Part shown: positions 61,315 through 64,000 of the stretch, piece by piece
Layout of the letters: the number at the start of each line of letters is the position of its first letter
How positions within the stretch are numbered: position 1 is the stretch's first letter
Assembly: GCA_900545515.1 (NCBI GenBank)
Contig: UQZA01000003.1
Span: 62,001 to 126,000, forward strand
Direction: 5' to 3'
Length of the DNA: 64,000 bases
Origin: an uncultured Eubacteriales bacterium
GTDB lineage: Bacteria; Bacillota; Clostridia; Oscillospirales; Oscillospiraceae
Notes under the pieces: model-generated
Databases searched by the model: none
What the model was told of the DNA's origin: nothing
Seen by the model: the letters and a program-made list of their open reading frames with translations, nothing else
Position numbers and translations under genes: made by a program

Positions 61315-61782
61315 TTACAGGGTCACCTCCAGCAAAGCGCTGCCCGCCTCCAGATTTCCCAGGGCCAAGGGGTGGACCTGCTGCGGCGAGCGGTTTACCA
61401 CCAAGGGCGTGGCGGTGAGAATCCCGGCCTGCTGCATGGCCTCCAGGTCAAAGCGCAGCAGCTCCTGCCCCTGCCGGACCTGGCAGCCGCAGTCCACCAA
61501 GGGCTGAAAGCACCGGCTGTCCATTTGATTGGATCCGATGCCCACCTGGAGGACCACCTCCAGCCCCTCCGTCGTCCTGAGACCCAAAGCATATTTTTTG
61601 GGAAACACAAAATTCACCACAGCGTCACAGGGAGCCAGCAGCCGCCCCTCCTGAGGGAACAGCACTGCCCCAGAGCCCATCAGGCCGGAAGCAAAGTACG
61701 TATCCGGCGTCTCTCCCAGTCCCGCCGCCCGTCCGGTGACGGGGCTGGTGAGAATCTGTGTTTTTGAGGTGTCATCATGCAT
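61315..61782 (-). CDS. EIIA(Glc)-like protein lacking both active-site histidines
   Basis: A 155-residue protein with the full-length fold of glucose-type PTS IIA domains (Crr-like). It shows SPVTGRAAGL at the start, GSGAVLFPQEGRLLAPCDAVV in the centre and LLRFDLEAMQQAGILTATP near the end. The phosphoryl-accepting histidine is replaced by Gln79 (VVLQVGIG instead of HVGIDT) and the supporting histidine by Tyr64 (KKYALGL instead of KHAIGL). It therefore cannot carry phosphate in the normal way and may be a sensor or binding protein. AAAGGAG precedes ATG 61782. Confidence 0.85.
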   Translation of the reverse strand: MHDDTSKTQILTSPVTGRAAGLGETPDTYFASGLMGSGAVLFPQEGRLLAPCDAVVNFVFPKKYALGLRTTEGLEVVLQVGIGSNQMDSRCFQPLVDCGCQVRQGQELLRFDLEAMQQAGILTATPLVVNRSPQQVHPLALGNLEAGSALLEVTL

Positions 61783-61886
61783 AAGAAGCGTCTCCTTTCC
61801 CCAAGGCAACGGCCCAAAGAGTCGAAACGCCCCCGAAGGCGGAACCATTCCCGCTTCCGGAGGCTTTCGTACAGCATACTGCACAC

Positions 61887-62117
61887 TCAGTGGGATTCGA
61901 CCCAGGCGTCCACCTTGCCCTTGGCCAGGCACTTGATGTCCTCCTTGGCATAGGCAGATGCAGGGCCGCCACGGAAATACAGGAAGTACAGGCCGCCGGG
62001 AGTTTGGTACAGCGTCTCCTCGTAACCGGCGGGATCGCCGAATTCCCCCACGGTGTGCTTTTTCACCAGAGTAGCGGTTTCTGTGTCGTACTCGCGCTTG
62101 CAGATGATCTTCTTCAT
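61887..62117 (-). CDS. Small conserved-looking unknown protein
   Basis: A 76-residue soluble protein with no recognised domain. It begins KKIICKREYDTETATLVKKH, has an aromatic central segment (LYQTPGGLYFLYFRGG) and ends in a short helix (CLAKGKVDAWVES). AAAGGAGGG lies 9 bases before ATG 62117. Similar small proteins are, from memory, common in Clostridia, often on mobile elements, but no function is known to me. It is first in a probable two-gene transcript with the EIIA-like gene, 104 bases apart with a GC-rich hairpin between. Confidence 0.8.
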   Translation of the reverse strand: MKKIICKREYDTETATLVKKHTVGEFGDPAGYEETLYQTPGGLYFLYFRGGPASAYAKEDIKCLAKGKVDAWVESH

Positions 62118-62207
62118 TGGGAATCAACCCTCCTTTATATTGAGACGGCCTCACTCGCAGGCCTCCAGGGCCTGTGAGCTTTGCCGGAGTATCCGGAACG
62201 CCGGCCT

Positions 62208-62231
62208 GCACAGGTAGAATTTCACCTGTGC
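62208..62231. promoter_or_regulatory. Operator-like perfect inverted repeat
   Basis: GCACAGGT (62208-62215), 8 spacer bases and ACCTGTGC (62224-62231). It lies just downstream of the minus-strand -10 box, covering about +2 to +25. Confidence 0.65.
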
Positions 62232-62239
62232 GTTGCCTT

Positions 62240-62268
62240 ATTATAATCCAAACAGACTTCCATTGCAA
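62240..62268 (-). promoter_or_regulatory. Promoter of the small-protein/EIIA-like genes
   Basis: TTGCAA (62268-62263), a 17-base spacer and TATAAT (62245-62240) on the minus strand. Confidence 0.75.
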
Positions 62269-62475
62269 CGGTCCGCCTCCGGAAAAACCAGTCTGGCGTT
62301 GCCAAACTTTTGGGCGGTGTTGCCTGTGGTTTTCGGTATTTTACCCAAAACCAGCACGCTCTTTTTGAGCAAAATGTCGAATTTCCAACGGTGGCTGGCG
62401 CTCTATGCCCCTGAGGTGCGGACAGACCACTCCAGAAAATGGCCGCCACAGGCTTGCATATGTCCACAGAAGGCA

Positions 62476-62490
62476 TGTGCAAATTGCACA
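62476..62490. promoter_or_regulatory. Palindrome upstream of the ald promoter
   Basis: TGTGCAAATTGCACA is a perfect 7-1-7 palindrome about 52 bases upstream of the ald -35 box, a position that suits an activator. Confidence 0.45.
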
Positions 62491-62541
62491 ATTTTTCACA
62501 GGTCTCCCCAGGACAGCTTTGTAAAATTTCTGGAAAAAGGA

Positions 62542-62570
62542 TTGAAAAAACGGCATAAATACGCTATGAT
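62542..62570 (+). promoter_or_regulatory. Promoter of ald
   Basis: TTGAAA (62542-62547), a 17-base spacer and TATGAT (62565-62570), about 60 bases before the start codon. Confidence 0.75.
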
Positions 62571-62630
62571 GCAGAAGTAACTCTCCGGACCGCAGGCTGC
62601 GGTCCGGAAACATTGAAAGGAGTCTTTACC

Positions 62631-63746
62631 ATGCGCATTGGTTGTCCCAAAGAAATCAAACCTCAGGAAGGCCGCGTCGGCCTGACCCCAGCAGGTGTAG
62701 ACGCGTTTGTCCGCGCCGGACACACCGTTTACATGGAGCAGGGCGCCGGTCTGGGCAGCGGCTTTACCGATGCCGAGTATACCGCCGTAGGCGCTGAGAT
62801 CCTCCCCGACGCCAAATCCGTTTTTGATACTGCCGATATGATCATCAAGGTGAAAGAGCCTCTGGAGCCTGAGTACGGCCTCCTGCGGGAAGGGCAGACC
62901 CTCTTTACGTACCTGCATCTCGCCCCCGATCCCGCTCAGACTCAGGCCCTTCTGGAGAAGAAGGTCACCGCCATTGCCTATGAGACGGTGCAGCCCGCCG
63001 ACGGCAGCCTCCCCCTCCTGGCCCCCATGAGCGAAGTGGCAGGCCGTCTGTCTATCCAAGTGGGCGCCCATCTGCTGGAGTCCAGCGTAGGCGGCCGGGG
63101 CATTCTCCTGGGCGGCGTACCTGGCGTGGAGCGGGCCAATGTGGTCATCATCGGCGGCGGCAACGTGGGCACCAATGCAGCCAAAATGGCTGTGGGCTTG
63201 GGTGCCAATGTCACCATTCTGGATCTGAACGCCAAGCGGCTGGCCTACCTGGACGACATCTTCGGCGGCCGGGTACAGACTCTCCTGTCCAACTCCTACA
63301 ACATCGCCCGGGCTGTCCGTGAGGCGGACCTGGTGGTGGGCTGCGTCCTGATTCCCGGCGCGAAGGCCCCCAAGCTGGTCACCGAGGAAATGGTCAAGAC
63401 CATGCGGCCCGGCAGCGTCCTGGTGGACGTGGCCATTGACCAGGGCGGCTCCATCGCTACCATCGACCGGATCACCACCCATCAGGACCCCTTCTTCGTC
63501 AAGCACGGCGTGCTCCACTACTCCGTGGCCAACATGCCCGGCGCAGTGCCCCGCACCTCCACCCTGGCCCTCACCGGCGCCACCCTGCCCTACGCCCTCA
63601 GAATCGCCAAGCTGGGCGCCGAGGCAGCCTGCAAGGCCGACCCCGCCCTCATGAAGGGCCTGAACACCTACAAAGGTCACCTCACCTGCCGCGCCGTGGC
63701 CGAGGCCCAGAACCTGACCTACACCGATCCCACAACCCTTCTGTAA
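62631..63746 (+). CDS. ald: Alanine dehydrogenase
   Basis: A 371-residue NAD-dependent enzyme converting L-alanine to pyruvate, ammonia and NADH. The signature IGCPKEIKPQEGRVGLTP starts the protein. Pyruvate-binding Arg15, Lys75 (IKVKEP) and His96 (YLHLAP) are present. The Rossmann motif is VVIIGGGNVGTNAAKMAVG (about 170-188) and DQGGSIATIDRITTHQDP is near the end. GAAAGGAG lies 8 bases before ATG 62631. It is monocistronic with its own promoter and terminator. Confidence 0.97.
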   Translation: MRIGCPKEIKPQEGRVGLTPAGVDAFVRAGHTVYMEQGAGLGSGFTDAEYTAVGAEILPDAKSVFDTADMIIKVKEPLEPEYGLLREGQTLFTYLHLAPDPAQTQALLEKKVTAIAYETVQPADGSLPLLAPMSEVAGRLSIQVGAHLLESSVGGRGILLGGVPGVERANVVIIGGGNVGTNAAKMAVGLGANVTILDLNAKRLAYLDDIFGGRVQTLLSNSYNIARAVREADLVVGCVLIPGAKAPKLVTEEMVKTMRPGSVLVDVAIDQGGSIATIDRITTHQDPFFVKHGVLHYSVANMPGAVPRTSTLALTGATLPYALRIAKLGAEAACKADPALMKGLNTYKGHLTCRAVAEAQNLTYTDPTTLL

Positions 63747-63778
63747 GCGCAGGCGGGTGCAATCTACCTCGAACCAGT

Positions 63779-63808
63779 GATCCGGGGCCCCACGGGCTCC
63801 GGATTTTT
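63779..63808 (+). terminator. Terminator of ald
   Basis: ATCCGGGGCCC pairs with GGGCTCCGGAT (one G-U pair), followed by a run of T. Confidence 0.9.
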
Positions 63809-63884
63809 TATGCCCGGCGTGACAATTGGGCATCCTGCAGTGTTTTACAAGCAGAAGGAACATCATGGGAGGAGGGAGCGGGAA

Positions 63885-64000
63885 TTGGAGCAAATCCAGA
63901 CGCTGTATGAGCGGTACAAAAACAACGTGTACCGCCTGGCCCTGAGCTACACCGGCCACCGCCAGGACGCTGAAGATGTGACCCAAACCGTGTTTGTAAA
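63885..64000 (+). CDS. ECF-type RNA polymerase sigma factor, N-terminal part
   Basis: The first 38 codons of a sigma-70 family protein, cut by the window end. YERYKNNVYRLALSYTGHRQ followed by DAEDVTQTVFV matches region 2 of ECF sigma factors, where it contacts the core enzyme and the -10 element. The start is TTG 63885, 6 bases after GGAGGGAG; the nearby ATG 63865 is in another frame. Its anti-sigma partner would lie beyond the window. Confidence 0.85.
   Translation, partial: MEQIQTLYERYKNNVYRLALSYTGHRQDAEDVTQTVFV

Larger units (their letters stand above)
62118..62630. other. 513-base divergent regulatory region
   Basis: It separates the small-protein/EIIA-like transcript (minus) from ald (plus). 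It holds a promoter and operator-like repeat on the left, a palindrome at 62476, the ald promoter, and a hairpin CCGGACCGC/GCGGTCCGG (about 62585-62607) just before the ald ribosome binding site. No gene is seen. Confidence 0.6.

Overview
The window looks like chromosome from an anaerobic, fairly GC-rich Gram-positive of the class Clostridia, most like the Oscillospiraceae (Flavonifractor/Lawsonibacter-type gut bacteria). This is inferred from strong AGGAGG ribosome binding sites, a tryptophan T-box, a DivIVA-like protein, SipW-type secretion, secreted proteins ending in three SLH domains, and the gene order around mreCD/mrdA and rpmG-secE-nusG-rplK-rplA. No rRNA, tRNA or CRISPR array was seen. 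About 45 intact genes cover most of the sequence, with several IS remnants.

Layout. 1-2.8 kb: end of a DppBCDF-type ABC importer operon closed by a CGGC-domain protein. 2.9-6.0 kb (minus): GNAT enzyme, MFS exporter and a TPR-containing XRE regulator. 6.2-6.9 kb: a TSUP permease made of two half-size genes, converging on ruvX. 7.4-9.9 kb: rpmG-secE-nusG-rplK-rplA with two candidate L1-binding leaders. 9.9-10.8 kb: a lipoprotein. 10.9-15.4 kb (minus): the most striking gene, a 1479-residue protein joining a metallophosphoesterase, a NACHT NTPase and 14 near-identical WD40 repeats behind a perfect consensus promoter; it is a strong candidate for an immune or conflict sensor. 16.1-23.5 kb: a 2447-residue SLH-anchored subtilase.

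24.0-40.6 kb is an accessory zone bounded by IS256-type ends. It holds a MATE exporter, a TetR-controlled operon (two small proteins, an amidohydrolase, an MMPL/RND exporter and a GLUG/helical surface protein), a DivIVA-like protein, a cation/proton antiporter and a second SLH protein. 40.6-45.7 kb (minus): a DUF2284 protein, tpiA, pgk, trmL and trkA. 45.9-49.1 kb (minus): a SipW-like signal peptidase with two TasA-like substrates, preceded by three copies of the dyad TTAG-N6-CTAA. 49.3-50.5 kb: an intact IS with 28-bp direct repeats, inserted between the divergent promoters of that operon and trpS. trpS itself follows a Trp-specific T-box.

52.1-60.7 kb is one long minus-strand run: U32 family protein, maf, mreC, mreD, mrdA, rimM, trmD, GNAT and sirtuin. 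It links cell elongation with rRNA/tRNA maturation. 61.3-62.3 kb: a small unknown protein and an EIIA(Glc)-like protein lacking both active-site histidines, behind a promoter with a perfect 8+8 inverted repeat. The window closes with alanine dehydrogenase and the start of an ECF sigma factor. All functional assignments come from reading motifs; no database search was run.
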